NCBI RefSeq assembly: GCF_003589595.1
Contig: NW_020653900.1
Span: 3,311,838 to 3,375,837 of the forward strand
Direction: 5' to 3'
From: Hyposmocoma kahamanoa
Taxonomy: Eukaryota > Arthropoda > Insecta > Lepidoptera > Cosmopterigidae
Length of the DNA stretch: 64,000 bases
Part shown: positions 33,595 through 44,669 of the stretch, piece by piece
Layout: each line of letters begins with the position of its first letter
Numbering within the stretch: position 1 is the stretch's first letter
The notes under the pieces: model-generated
Told to the model about the DNA's origin: nothing
Database searches by the model: none
What the model saw: only the letters and a program-made list of their open reading frames with translations
Translations under genes and position numbers: made by a program

Positions 33595-33640
33595 TATAAC
33601 TGCGCCTGCGCCGCGCATTTCCATCAATTATATACTCGAG
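33595..33640 (-). promoter_or_regulatory. Possible TATA+Inr promoter
   Basis: On the minus strand TATATAA (33634-33628) lies 33 to 27 bases upstream of GCAGTT, with the A at 33601 as +1. A GC-rich linker separates them. A downstream frame starts at 33515 (MYAMLCICLHFKPMW) but has no recognised product. Geometry is seen; function is speculative. Confidence 0.25.
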
Positions 33641-33752
33641 AACGCTTGTAAAACAGTTCGCCTCTAGTTTTTGTAATTGTGCGACTAGAACAGACTTGTG
33701 TTTGTTTTTTCAATGTTTTGCCAGAAAACTTATGCTATTACGACATTACTAT

Positions 33753-33767
33753 AGAGAGAGAGAGAGA
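33753..33767. repeat. Short (GA)n run
   Basis: AGAGAGAGAGAGA simple repeat. Confidence 0.9.
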
Positions 33768-33835
33768 TAAAGATATGCGCATCCATGACGAGGTATACGT
33801 ATGAATTGATTGGGTATGGGGTATGTGTGGAACAA

Positions 33836-34275
33836 GCCGTGGTAGCCTAATGGTTTGACCTACCACCTCTCAGAGGCCGTGGTGGGTTCGAATCCCAGGT
33901 CGCATCTCTAAATTTCGGAATTTCGAAATTTAATTTTAATATTATGCGCCTATTTATTGAGCACATAATTTTAGAGTGCCAAATAGGTATGTGGAACGAA
34001 AGCGACGGCCGCAGCTGCTCGTAGTGCCGTATGCGCGCACTAACATGTTCAGAGAAGCGCCGCTCACACGCGCAACATGGATCACGAACTTGATTGATAA
34101 TCAAGTGGACATATTTACGTGTTCTCTGAGTTTCAGAGAAGGAAAACATCGTGATGAAACTTGCACGTCGAAGAAGATTCACAGCCTTCGGCAAAACTTG
34201 TACTATCCCCAACCCGTATTGGGCCTGCGTGGCGGACTATAGCCTAAACTCTAAAGTAATATGAATGGGTTAATG
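33836..34275 (+). mobile_element. SINE-B copy containing a LINE fragment
   Basis: Head GCCGTGGTAGCCTAATGGTT with GGTTCGAATCCC, then ATTTCGGAATTTCG. The later SINE-B body (GAAACTTGCACGTCGAAGAA) resumes near 34145. The foreign piece between is described separately. Confidence 0.7.
33960..34130 (+). pseudogene. LINE C-terminal fragment inside SINE-B
   Basis: Reads VPYARTNMFREAPLTRATWI and continues to NLIDNQVDIF. This fits the final residues of Jockey-like LINE proteins (RTN-x(4)-PL-x-R then N-x-x-x-x-x-x-DIF). GC content is higher than the SINE around it. Only about 50 codons remain. Confidence 0.55.
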
Positions 34276-34279
34276 ACGT

Positions 34280-35514
34280 GTGGATATTTTTATGTTTGTA
34301 CGACGTTATGTGTTCTCCAACCTCGCAACCATTTCCTAATTGATCTATCTAAAAATACTTTTATGTTTCGTATTTTCTCTTTTACTTTTTTCTTTGTTCT
34401 AAATTTAAATTACCTAATAATTGTAATATTGTTTTAATGAATATTTTTCTCAAATATGCTCAGAAATATTTGCATTACCTTCAAAAAACAAACACGGAAA
34501 GTTTGTCACGTAAGGACGTGCGACTTCTTTCCGCCCCAAGGCCTATAAAGTAAGTATGACAATCCATTACTGTCCACTTCTCTGAACTTTTAAATCTATC
34601 TAATTAACTACGTAAACAGGCAAAAGTAAAAATCATAGGTACAGTTAACTGCCCAGTGTTCGTGATTCCGAGAATTAAAAATACCTACATGTACTGCTTA
34701 CTTTTTTTAAAAAAAGAAAAGGCGATTAAATAAACTAAAGTGTTTTTTCGTCGTTTTTGTCTTTTCGTCGAAAAAATAGTTTTAGTGCGAAGAGTGATAA
34801 CGGAAATATAGCAATTGATTGTGCTCCGCCTAATTTAAAACAAGTGGTAATATGATAACCATTGAAAACTTGTTGCTGACCATGAACAAAGTAAGATACA
34901 ATATGAAATTTTATGACACTTTCATGCACTGGAGAATCACGTGAATCACATCATTAGAAGTTCAGTAGAGTACTAAGACTAAGACTACTAATATGCGTCT
35001 GGAAAAATACCAACATATTCTTTTAGCAAATAGTCCTAACATGTCAAATATTACTTTTAATGTACTGTTTACTTCTTTATTATACATCTTCCTCTCTTTG
35101 ATCTTTTAGTATTTCCTCGCATTGTTTGAGAAAAACATTATACAAGCCTCGGCGGAAACGGGGATTGCTTCACTCGTATTAACACAAGGCCTCGCTGGCG
35201 CTCGTCCTTGTAACTCATACTCGTCCAGCAATCCCGTATTTCCCGGCCTCTGCAGTAATGTACTAATGAATAAAAACTTTTTTCTGTGTGTTGGATCTTA
35301 GTATTCAGTTATTTCACAAAAAAACTCAATAAATACATTTGATTGAAAAGCGACATTTGCGTCAGTTGTAATACCTGTACAGGTATCAGCTGCGATGAGA
35401 AGGTTATTCAAAAATCTCTCACTAGATATCACTAGCGGCGACGAATGCCGAAAAGTCAGTACAAAGACCTATAACAAAAACACATAGGAAAATTTTGACG
35501 ACTCGTTAATTGGA
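34280..35514. other. No supported feature
   Basis: About 1.2 kb without recognised repeat or frame. A GC-richer patch lies at 35140-35250. Confidence 0.3.
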
Positions 35515-35640
35515 CCCGTGGATCTGATGGTTAAAGATTACTCCACTAGTTTGTTATAATTATTAAATATAAAGATGGAACACTAAGAAAAATTCCTTCA
35601 ATGTACAGGACTTGAACACAATGGCATACAAACATAGATT
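35515..35640 (-). mobile_element. SINE-E fragment
   Basis: On the minus strand, GTTCAAGTCCTG (B-box-like) is followed by GAAGGAATTTTTCTTAG and an AT tail. Confidence 0.4.
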
Positions 35641-36062
35641 CTAGTCCTGTCGTATCTTTGTTTTCGAAATTTGTATTAATGAATTAGATTGTTGAAGTTT
35701 TTCTTTGGTCGAGTTGGATTCTTTAGTTTGGGTTCAAGGTCAACACTGATGTGAAACAGCAGTAAAAGTTCAAAAGTCAACTTCGAAGACAATTTACATA
35801 TAAATGTATGTATATATACAAAACGATTCCGTTGGTATAAATATACATTTGTATTAATTTATTATTATGTTCACACAATTGTACAATAAATTTTCAAATT
35901 TTTTTGTCGCGAACGATTGATGTTGTGCAAAAAGAAATATGGTATTATGTCATTGAAGGTTTCAAATGATGTTAATTTATAGTTATTTGTTCGTTTCTTA
36001 GCGCAGTTACACATTACATGCATTAATTAGCACTTCCGTTTTCTATATCTGGCTATATAATA

Positions 36063-36205
36063 CAATACAGTACAAAAATTCTTTATTGTACACCAAAAAA
36101 AGGAAACAAATACAATACAATTAAATTAAAAATAAGCGGTGGTCTTATCGCTTTAAGAGATTTCTGCCAAACAACATTTGGATGGAAGTAATTATATAAT
36201 TCACA
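36063..36205 (-). mobile_element. LINE 3' UTR and tail
   Basis: The minus strand ends TACAATAAAGAATTTTTGTA then a TATTG-type tail. GGTCTTATCGCTTTAAGAG is a 3' UTR block. No coding left. Confidence 0.5.
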
Positions 36206-36519
36206 GGAAAAAGACGGCGGTGTGTGAAGAATTCCTAATCAACAGACAAAAATAGATAAATAAATGCAAACGGACATATATTTATAAATAAATAATAAAA
36301 CCAATACATATATATGAATATCATATATATATTCTGACACCTATAAATATAAAATTTCTAAAACATAATTTCAAAACATAAAAATACCTAAGCAGTTCAA
36401 GTCACACTAAAGTTAGGTAGTATTCTTTTACCGTATTTATGTTACTACCCGAGTGAATTTGAACTAACAAACCGGAATTTCTGTGGCAACATGTTCCTAT
36501 GGGTGTATTTTTTAAGTTA

Positions 36520-36605
36520 TTAAGTCCACCTACGTGTTTAGAAACGTTACAAGCCCTGGAAAACGTGTGAAATCCCCATACCTGCATTAAGTCAATTTAG
36601 ATTCC
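36520..36605 (+). mobile_element. SINE-B 3' scrap
   Basis: GTTACAAGCCCTGGAAAACG and TGTGAAATCCCCATACC match the SINE-B end. Confidence 0.4.
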
Positions 36606-36624
36606 TATGGCCTAAACCCACTGT

Positions 36625-37079
36625 TTAAATAAATATAAATAAATAACGCACACACTCAGCCCTGCACTTGGGAAACCCTATATTACGGGAGCCATGGACA
36701 CACACATAGACAACCACAAATTACACTCAAACTCACTAGAGAAAGAAATGTAGGCCATATGAATGACGACCTCGTTGGCCTAACGGCTTACATTGTGGCC
36801 GCTGGATGAATAAATCCCAGGTTCGATTCCCGATAGGACCAATTTGGGAAATAAACTTTTCTAAATTGATTCTGGTTTGGTTGTTCTGAAAGTGCCCCAG
36901 AATGCCGTTGCTCTGGTACTCATAGTACAGGGAATTCCCTAGTTTGAGACCAGGCAATTGGTGTGGTTGTCTGGCACGTATATTATAGGTATATATATTT
37001 TTCTCCCGGTCCAGGAATCGAACCCGAGACCTCTGCGTAGCAAAGCGGCATGGTAACCGCTCAGCCACGGAGGGAGTTA
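36625..37079 (-). mobile_element. SINE-A copy split by SINE-C
   Basis: The SINE-A body lies at 36625-36755 and its tRNA head at 37005-37079 (minus strand GGTTCGATTCCTGG, GTGGCTGAGCGGTT). They are separated by a complete SINE-C in the opposite orientation, so SINE-C inserted later. Confidence 0.8.
36766..36990 (+). mobile_element. SINE-C copy, near complete
   Basis: Head GACCTCGTTGGCCTAACGGC with GGTTCGATTCCC, body TTTGGGAAATAAACTTTTC and AAAGTGCCCCAGAATG, and end GGTGTGGTTGTCTGGCACGT. Best copy of this family. Confidence 0.8.
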
Positions 37080-37375
37080 ATAATGTTGCGTAATGTAATG
37101 TGTTATGTTATGTAATGTTATATAAGTCTTCAGAAGAGACTCGTGGCTAGTGATAATCTTTCTCGTGAATTGACAGTAATGTAAAAACATTTATAAGGAA
37201 GTAAAAATGGTGAGAATTCGGAAACTCGACCTTGATATTATTCTATTTGAACTCAGTCGTCTGTCCACTATCGAAGCGAGTTATAAATAGACGAATTTTA
37301 TTTTAAATGTGGCTTAATCATGTGCCGTATCGATTTTATCGAGCCGCTTCCATTCTAGTTTATATGTAGTTGTAC

Positions 37376-37580
37376 ATAGGTCTTGGTAGCGTAATGGTTT
37401 GACCTACTGCCTCTCTAGCGGAGGCCGTGTGTTAGAAACTTCTATCCGTGCTCACACCTTTGTGTTTTTCTGTAAAGGAAAATATCTTGAAGAAACCTTG
37501 AACATCGAGGCAAGGCTTACAAACCTCAGAAATCGTTCGAAGTCCACTCGATGATGTGACACACAGTGATGATGATGTTA
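37376..37580 (+). mobile_element. SINE-B copy
   Basis: Head TCTTGGTAGCGTAATGGTTT. The B box is eroded (GTGTTAGAAACTTC). Body GGAAAATATCTTGAAGAAAC and AACATCGAGG. Confidence 0.65.
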
Positions 37581-37770
37581 CATAAGAATTAATAAAAAGT
37601 AGCTCTAATGAATGGAGCTTGGCTAATGTGGCTAACGGAGTGTTCTCCACCTCACTCCGACTTTCGGTGATGTGATCGTGCCTTTAAGTGATCATTTTGA
37701 TCTACTTGGTTTGGACTTATCCAACCTCGCTATTATTCATTTTTAAATGATTATCATAATATCAAGTAAT

Positions 37771-37995
37771 TTCAAGCTTCTTACCACGGTATGACTTCTT
37801 TTTATTTTCCCAGTTTCGGAACGGTTGCACGCTCCATGGTCACGGATAGTCGTCGACAGCGCAAGAGGGTAGACAGATATGTCTGTCTCTTAAAGCTGTC
37901 ATCTGCCGCCGTCCAGTCAACCCGTGACTATGGAACGTGCAACCGTTCCGAAATATCGGGAAAACAAGAAGTCATATCGTGGTAAGAAGCCTGAA
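37771..37995. mobile_element. Foldback element with arms of about 65 bp
   Basis: The left arm TTCAAGCTTCTTACCACGGT and right-arm end CGTGGTAAGAAGCCTGAA are inverted. Pairing continues through GGAACGGTTGCACG / CGTGCAACCGTTCC and CCATGGTCACGG / CCGTGACTATGG. The CCATGGTCACGG core recalls the Penelope-associated arms. No usable reading frame. Confidence 0.7.
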
Positions 37996-38055
37996 ATCAG
38001 TGATAATCGTTTAGTGAATAACCAAAAACTTAAAATCTATATTATTAATATTTGT

Positions 38056-38890
38056 TTATTGAAATGAAATGAAAAGAAATATTTATTCGCAGACAAACAC
38101 AGTATAAAAGATATTATTATACAAGGTATGAAGAACACGTGTTGCACCAGGTACTGGCACGCAAATATTAAAACTAAATTAAATAATGTCATAAATTAAA
38201 ATTATATAATTTGTCAAATAAGAAATGTCAAATATAATTAAGTAAAAATGCCAATAAATAGCAACAGCAGTAAAATCGTAAATGAAACAATATCAAGGAA
38301 GTAAGAACAGCACAAATACAAACAAAATGTCAATTTCTTTTTAGTATTAGAAAATCTTTGATATCATATAAACATAGATCACATAGCAAATCAAACAACT
38401 TTTCAAAAAATATTTTTATAGGTAAGTCTGCGATAGCTGCAGGCAAAGCATTATATATTTGTATGGATATGTTATAGCAATTCTTATAAAAGTAAGTAGT
38501 GTTATGAGAGGGGCCAGCTAAGTGGTTTGGATATCTAGTAAAAAAATTACATACTTCACGTTTCCTAGTAAATAAGACCAAGTTTTTTTAACAAACATGC
38601 ATACCTCATATACGTACATGGCGGGAAGCGTTAGAAGATTTAGCGTTCTAAAAAATGGTCTACTAGATTCAAGCGTGCCTACAGCTCTACATAGAGCTCT
38701 GACACATTTTTTCTGGACAGCAAATTCACGGTTTAGCTTTACGCAGTTCCCCCAGATTGAGCACCCAAATGCATGGTAAGCCATCACGACTGTCCTCTGA
38801 CCACATATGTTCGTTAGACGGTGTATAGCAAATGCAAATCGATTCAGCTTTGCACATACTGAACCAACCTGTGGTTTTCATGTCAGTTGA
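38056..38890 (-). pseudogene. LINE 3' portion (CR1/Jockey-type), decayed
   Basis: Two overlapping minus frames read FAVQKKCVRALCRAVGTLES, FFRTLNLLTLPAMYVYEVC and IYNALPAAIADLP. These are C-terminal landmarks of CR1/Jockey-type LINEs (QKK-x-VR, LT-P-x-YIYE, and a LP-x-x-I block). Frames are out of register near 38560, so it is disrupted. The 3' UTR ends in GCGAATAAATATTTC and a TTTCA-type tail at 38056-38070. Confidence 0.75.
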
Positions 38891-38954
38891 GAGTCCAATA
38901 CTGATGAGCATTCCACAATTACAACCATAAAACTTAAATTAATTACTCACAATA

Positions 38955-39109
38955 TCGATTTTTTGGGTTTTCGCGATTGTTACAAAAAGGAAATGAAGCT
39001 TTTTTTGGATCTAAATCGAGTATACTTGTTTAACCAAACAAACCAACGATACGGGCCCTTTATAAGTTCCATGCTCATGGCTAATAAATATGTATTTCAT
39101 AAGTTATAT
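38955..39109 (-). repeat. Penelope-associated repeat arm
   Basis: AACAAACCAACGATACGGGC and TTCCATGCTCATGG are the reverse complement of the arm at 20085. Confidence 0.4.
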
Positions 39110-39474
39110 CTACTTTGCATATTAGTTCGCAAATGTTGTCCATAAAACACTTCAGCATTTTGGACCTTAGACCAGAAAAAAGGGAACGCAACTTATATTT
39201 TGGGCACTCAATTTGCTTCGAATCCTGGTATGCAGTAGTAGCTATTAATCCTTGGTATAATCCGTTTTATTCCTTGAACACATGATTATTACTTATTTAG
39301 ATGACACGATATATATTTCAGTACCAATGTTACCGTTTCAAAGTGCTAAAGAAACTTATTATCCTTTACTAATGCGTATGTGTTCTCGTCCATGATTTCA
39401 TAAAATCTTTTGAATAAGAATATTACCTAAAGTCACTTCCATACGTTATCAAGTACGTTGTATTAAATTTTGGA

Positions 39475-39570
39475 AATGAAAGATTGTTTTCGGATCTAAA
39501 TCTAATCTGTTTTCTAAACAAACCAACGTTCCGGGCCATTTACAATGTCCATGGTCAAAGCTGATGAAAC
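39475..39570 (-). repeat. Penelope-associated repeat arm
   Basis: AAACAAACCAACGTTCCGGG and AATGTCCATGGTCA. Same orientation as the previous arm, about 400 bp away. Confidence 0.4.
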
Positions 39571-40287
39571 TACATCTGTGAAGGAACAATCGTGAAAACA
39601 ACGAAATCGAAAAATCGAAAGTGACGGAATACTTTCATAGATTCATCATAGAGGGCGCTACGGCTAAAAAGTCATTGAAAACCAAAATACAAAGGTCCGA
39701 CAACTAGTGCACAGAAAAACTCGTGAGATCCGATGGTTGGTTCCGTAGTTGGCATAAGAACTCGATAAACATTATCTTTTTTCAAATTACCTTTATTGAT
39801 ATCACTTCCATTCTTTATTCGGGGATAACAATAATATATGTAAGATATGCGATATCAGTTAAAATCTCTCAGAATCGACACCGTTGGATAACAATTTGAA
39901 AAATATAAAAATACAATTTCGATACAATCAACATGTTGACGATATGTCAGATTTGTTAAGTATAAGCAATTCTATCAAAAAGTTGATAATGGTTTTATCA
40001 AACAGTCATGACGCATTTTGACTACTAGAAATTCTCTATTTATATAATAAGCCGTGTATCTTTTGTATTGTGATTGCTCCCTTCAATGTTATTTGACGAT
40101 TTGCTCTTTCGAAACATGTGACACTTTTTGTCATCATATTTGTTACACTTACTGGGTCACCATGACCGTCATTTCCGGTGGAATACATTTTTGTGACGTA
40201 GTGGGCCTATCGACAGATACACAAAAGAAAAGCAAGGTATAAATATTCTCAATTGAGATTCGAAATTTCGTGAGAGGTCAGCGGTTT
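39571..40287. other. No supported feature
   Basis: 39830-39915 resembles 30950-31050 (GATATYAGTTAAAATCTCTC), so a diverged repeat pair is present. Otherwise unexplained. Confidence 0.35.
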
Positions 40288-40392
40288 TTTTTATAATATC
40301 AAGTGACGGAACGATCAAGTCGTGCGCTTGATGGTAAGCTACACGCCTGTCTATAACAGTTACTCCGAGCTTTAAAACGCAAAAATTCCTCC
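40288..40392 (+). repeat. R330 5' fragment
   Basis: ATATCAAGTGACGGAACGAT to CTCCGAGCTTTAAAACGC. Confidence 0.7.
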
Positions 40393-40487
40393 GACGCCAC
40401 TATACTCGAACTAGCTTCTTCTTTTAAACTTAACTTAACCGCGAAGAGAGTCCCTTGGAGCGCCCAACACTGTAAACTTAACCTAAC

Positions 40488-40640
40488 CTAACCGAACCTA
40501 ATCGTGTCCTTGCGATAAACATTCAACATATCCTTAAAGAACAACTGGTTTCGTTACAATTTGGTTTTCGGTGTAATGAAAATTCGAACAAACGCTATTT
40601 CGGACAAAAAATACTTCGACTTTGTGACATGTTACAAATT
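40488..40640 (-). mobile_element. Partial copy of the 31696-31899 MITE
   Basis: The reverse complement matches CGAAATAGCGTTTGTTCGAA and the CGAAAACC and GAATGTTTATCGC blocks. The other end is missing. Confidence 0.55.
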
Positions 40641-40649
40641 TTTCTTTGT

Positions 40650-40692
40650 GTTTGTTCGACCTTTGTATCAATAATAACATTTAAAAAATGTT
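40650..40692 (+). mobile_element. SINE-E scrap
   Basis: ATTTTTCTTTGTGTTTGTTC and GACCTTTGTATCAATAATAA. Confidence 0.35.
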
Positions 40693-40727
40693 TAGTACAA
40701 AGCAAAGAAATAAATGAAAGCCTTAGG

Positions 40728-41144
40728 ACGCATTCCCATTATGACGTAAAGTTTTATTTATCGTGCGACGGCTGTCGCGACTAGCCTGTTCCCAAATTAC
40801 GACTATATGTCATGAGTGTTTCTTGGACGTTTATTTTATCGTTGAACGACTGTCGTGTCTAGCTGTTCCCACTAGATCGTGACGACAATTTATCGGTTCA
40901 CGGCAGCCGTCTTTTGCACGACAGAATCGTTGAAGCTGCGATTATCTGTCGTCACATTTTTATAGTGACCTTTTATTTATCATCAGACGACTGTTGTTCT
41001 GGCTCTTCCCATTGTCACGACACGAACGACAGTTAATCGTGTTGTTCTATGTGTGAACAACTTTATTTAAATATGCAAGTCACGACACTTTAAACTGCAC
41101 GACTATCTGTCGTCACGACATAATGGGAAATGGCCCTTGGATAG
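40728..41144. mobile_element. Palindrome-rich MITE, copy 2
   Basis: The ends GGACGCATTCCCATTATGAC and CATAATGGGAAATGGCCC are inverted. Interior words GACGACAATTTATCGGTTCA and GCTGCGATTATCTGTCGTCA are shared with 7514-7972 and 54273-54626. Confidence 0.7.
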
Positions 41145-41626
41145 TGGTAAACCCTGTCTTCAGAAGAGATATCTGTACCCAGCAGCGGGACATAATATGA
41201 ATTGATGGTAATGACGATGAATTTTAAAATCCGACTATATTTTTAGCCAGTCATCGTACTGTGATGTATGATAGCAAAAAAGATAATAAAATATCTTTAA
41301 GTCCGTAAAAAACATTTTGGTTCTTGTTTGTTATCACGAATAAGATAACCGGTTGCTATGGTCGTATCTTTTTGTTACACCCTGTATGTTTGCAAAGAGA
41401 AGTTTGCTCTTAACACCGACAACTTTGGTGATATAAGGAAACTCGATTGACCGTCTCCTTTACGCGGTTTCAGGGACTGAACAAGATTGAATGAGACGAC
41501 CGAGATAATGAATGATACTAGTACTAGAGCTTTCAGGTTCGCTGCTTTTTCTCATCTCAGGAAAAAATCCCCGAGACTTTCGAGACTCGGCATAGTCTCG
41601 GAAATCTCGGGAAGAACGTGTTTAGT

Positions 41627-41915
41627 AACAGTACAGCTCCTTGTGAAAGATTTCGTCCAGGGAAGTACTGCCACCTTACCTATTTCTGCCGCCAAGCAGT
41701 AAAGTCAACATTACTGTGTTCCGGTTTTGAAGATGCTGGTGAAATCACAGGCACATGAGACTTGTCTAGTTATGTCTCAGGGTGACAGGCGCAGTGGTAG
41801 TGCCCTCAAATGTTTGCGATATAAAGTTCTGAGTGGCACTGCAACTGTTATGGGCGGGCGTGTTGCTTACCACAGGGTGCACAATTTGTTCGTCCCGTCA
41901 CTTGATATTAGAAAA
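41627..41915 (-). repeat. R330 copy, full length
   Basis: From TACAGCTCCTTGTGAAAGAT to CGTCCCGTCACTTGATATTA. Confidence 0.8.
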
Positions 41916-42237
41916 AATATGATATTAATAAAATGTAGTATTATGTTAAATCAGTTATAAGTTAATTATAAATTAACAGTTAGTTAATTAAATAATTTTA
42001 AGAATGATGATTTGACATTATCCATTTGGATATAATAATAATAAGGTTTATTGACCAAATATATATATCTGAAATGATAAATTTATATTTTTCAATCAAT
42101 TTATATATCTGTAATGATAAATCTGTTTGCTCAATGTGACATAATGAATAAATAAATAAATAAATAAGAAATCCATCCGTGTGTCTCCACAATTTTGCAC
42201 ATACGGCACTTTACAATCTCTTGGCGAGTCGATCGGT

Positions 42238-42990
42238 AAAGACAGGTAGAAAGAACTACACAACCTCAAATGGCTTTGCGTAACAGTGAAGTGTTGAATG
42301 AATCACTTTGAAAAAAATATATAATGAAATTGAGGATTTACACTGATTGCTATACGGTGTGAAAACTCGATTCCTAAAATTGTATTTTAGATTAGAAATT
42401 AATTAGAAAAAAAAACCAAACTAACCTCGAAATTTTACACGAAAACCGCTATATTCAATTACTTTTATGCTATTACTTTACATAAACCAATGATTTTTTT
42501 TATATCAACTAAACTAAATGGTACACGTTTATAGTACACGATATACATTTTTCAAATGAATTTAATTTCGTTGGTAAAAAACATTGACTTACAATTATAT
42601 GGACGTCGGGTCCGCGCTAAAAAGTGTCCGAACTTATAGGGCGTTAAAATCGTATACAGAGCGTCATTCACGCTTTAGTCTTCGTTTGTTTCTTCTGACA
42701 GCGAAGCAAGCAAAATTAGACAGTACTGCGATGACATTACAATTTAAATTCAACGTTTTAGCTTTTTCATATTCCTTTACATGTCACTACGTTTAAATAG
42801 GTTGACTTGGGACATTTTTTTCGTAGTTTTTGTATTAGACCCGTCGGCCATTTATTTGTAAGTCAATGGTAAAAAAGTAAATTCTGAAATAAGGCCAGTG
42901 ACCCTGCCGCTCGACACAAACAAAATTATCCGTATTAGTACAGGAAAAAATTTAATTCAAGCAGAGGTAGTATCTACTCTTAATGCTATC
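42238..42990 (+). repeat. Repeat X, copy 2, with hAT-like insert
   Basis: Left part 42250-42573 and right part 42869-42985 match 24856-25129 and 25728-25862. The hAT-like MITE sits between. Confidence 0.55.
42582..42868. mobile_element. hAT-like MITE, 287 bp, 8-bp duplication
   Basis: The ends CATTGACTTACAA and TTGTAAGTCAATG are perfect inverted copies, with imperfect pairing on to about 31 bp. GTAAAAAA flanks both sides (42574-42581 and 42869-42876). The related repeat X copy at 25728 reads through without the element. An 8-bp duplication is typical of hAT elements. No transposase. Confidence 0.85.
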
Positions 42991-43239
42991 GTTGTATCTT
43001 ACCATACAACTGAATTAACTGTATCTGATACTTTCGATTACTTTATAACTACAACTTAATATTAAATGTAATGTATTAAGGTGATACGTGGCAGTGTATG
43101 GTGAAACCAAAATTGTTTTTTTGACACTACAATTTTGATTATGTAAATTCTGTTATGTTTTAAATAAATTAAAGATAATAAATTTATGTAGCTCTGTTTG
43201 TATCTCCTAACTTTTATTTTAAGATTTTTTTAACAGAAA

Positions 43240-43437
43240 TTCTTAAAATAAATAACGCACACACTAGCCCCGCACTAGGGAAACCCTGTGTCGCGGATGC
43301 CATGGACACACACATAGACAACCACAAAATACACCCAAACTCACGAGAGAAATAAATGTAAGCCATACAAACATTTCTCCCGGCCCGGGAATCCGGCAGT
43401 CCGGCATGGTAACCGTTCGGCCACGGGGGCAGTTAAT
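43240..43437 (-). mobile_element. SINE-A copy with B-box deletion
   Basis: Full minus-strand body. In the tRNA head the B-box stretch between CCCGGGAATC and CGGCAGTCC is deleted by about 20 bp. Confidence 0.8.
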
Positions 43438-43852
43438 CTGGCTCTTATTTATAAAAAAGGCTGCTTATTGCCTATTGAGGCTTATGTTAACGTAGTTGTT
43501 GTTTTGTTTTAGCATTGAAGCAAAGAATATATATTCATTCATTTATTCATTCATTCCGTCATAAACTTTCTTATGAAGGAAATAAAATCCTCTTTATTCT
43601 TCAGACAATGTTAAATATTAGCATTGTTGCATAAGCGTAGAGTACGTTACTAAGTTGGTTTTATGTTATTTTACTTTGGCTTATACACAGTACAGTCCGA
43701 TTCAGTTTTAATGCTATTGTACTTTATAGTCCTTTTCTAGCTGTGTTAATGACACTCTGAAATGCCACTGAGAGGTAAACTGTTTGTTTTTTGTTGAAAC
43801 AAAAGAAAGTCATGTAGTGGAGAAGTACGCGGAAGCATAGAAGCCGTCTTTT

Positions 43853-43920
43853 TAACCGACTTTAAAAAAGAAGTGGGTTCTTAAGTCGACTGCACTTTTA
43901 TTTTATTTTTTTTTTGTTTG
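43853..43920. repeat. AACCGAC repeat, left end
   Basis: AACCGACTTTAAAAAAGAAG and TTAAGTCGACTGCA. The internal part expected next appears at about 44965, so this may be one element split by about 1 kb. Confidence 0.55.
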
Positions 43921-44312
43921 GGTTAACAAACAGTTACACGTTACAAATCGTACATAGCTATAACTAACAAATAGTGACTTAATGAGTAACCAACACCGTT
44001 AACCACAGATTACTTACACAGTTTTCCGATTTTAATAACTACTAATTCGCTCCTAATTTACCGGTGTCACTACTCACAAATAATGCCGACACTAAATCAG
44101 GAGCACATATAGTAGTATAATTATGGAGGTATGCACATACAAATGCCCCTCCAATAGACACATCGATCGATGAGAGCATTTACGACAATATACTAACTTT
44201 TTTTAAATATATTATATAATGTGGAAAATTCGTCCAAGCCCATGCATCCACTAGAGAAAACATCCCGTAGATGTATGTACACACATACACCAATATTTGT
44301 GCTAAATAATAT
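43921..44312. other. No supported feature
   Basis: AT-rich, unassigned. Confidence 0.3.
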
Positions 44313-44320
44313 CCATTAAC

Positions 44321-44548
44321 CATTGACTTACAATTATATGGACGTCGGGTCCGCGCTAAAAAGTGTCCGCACTTGTAAGGCGCTAAAATCGTATACAGAG
44401 CGCCAAACTCCGCTTTAGTCTTCATTTGTTCTACTGACAGCGCGATACTGTGATGACATTACAATTTAAATTTCGAATAGGTTGACTTGGGACATTTTTT
44501 TCGTGGTTTTTGTATTAGACCCGTCGTCCATTTATTTGTAAGTCAATG
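44321..44548. mobile_element. hAT-like MITE, 228 bp, 8-bp duplication
   Basis: Same family as 42582-42868, with an internal deletion of about 58 bp. Terminal CATTGACTTACAA / TTGTAAGTCAATG is intact. CCATTAAC is duplicated exactly at 44313-44320 and 44549-44556. Confidence 0.9.
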
Positions 44549-44669
44549 CCATTAACTAATTGTGATATATATTCTATATATATCGTGTTTCTTTTGAAAT
44601 AAGTAGAAATTGATCCTTGAACTAAAAGTGCTTATAAGTAATTGCCCACTGGTTAAGGAATTTTATTTG

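Noticed and set aside
33325..33627. 100-codon minus frame as a small secreted protein gene
   Set aside because: No clear signal peptide with cleavage site and no family resemblance. Kept only as a possible promoter context.
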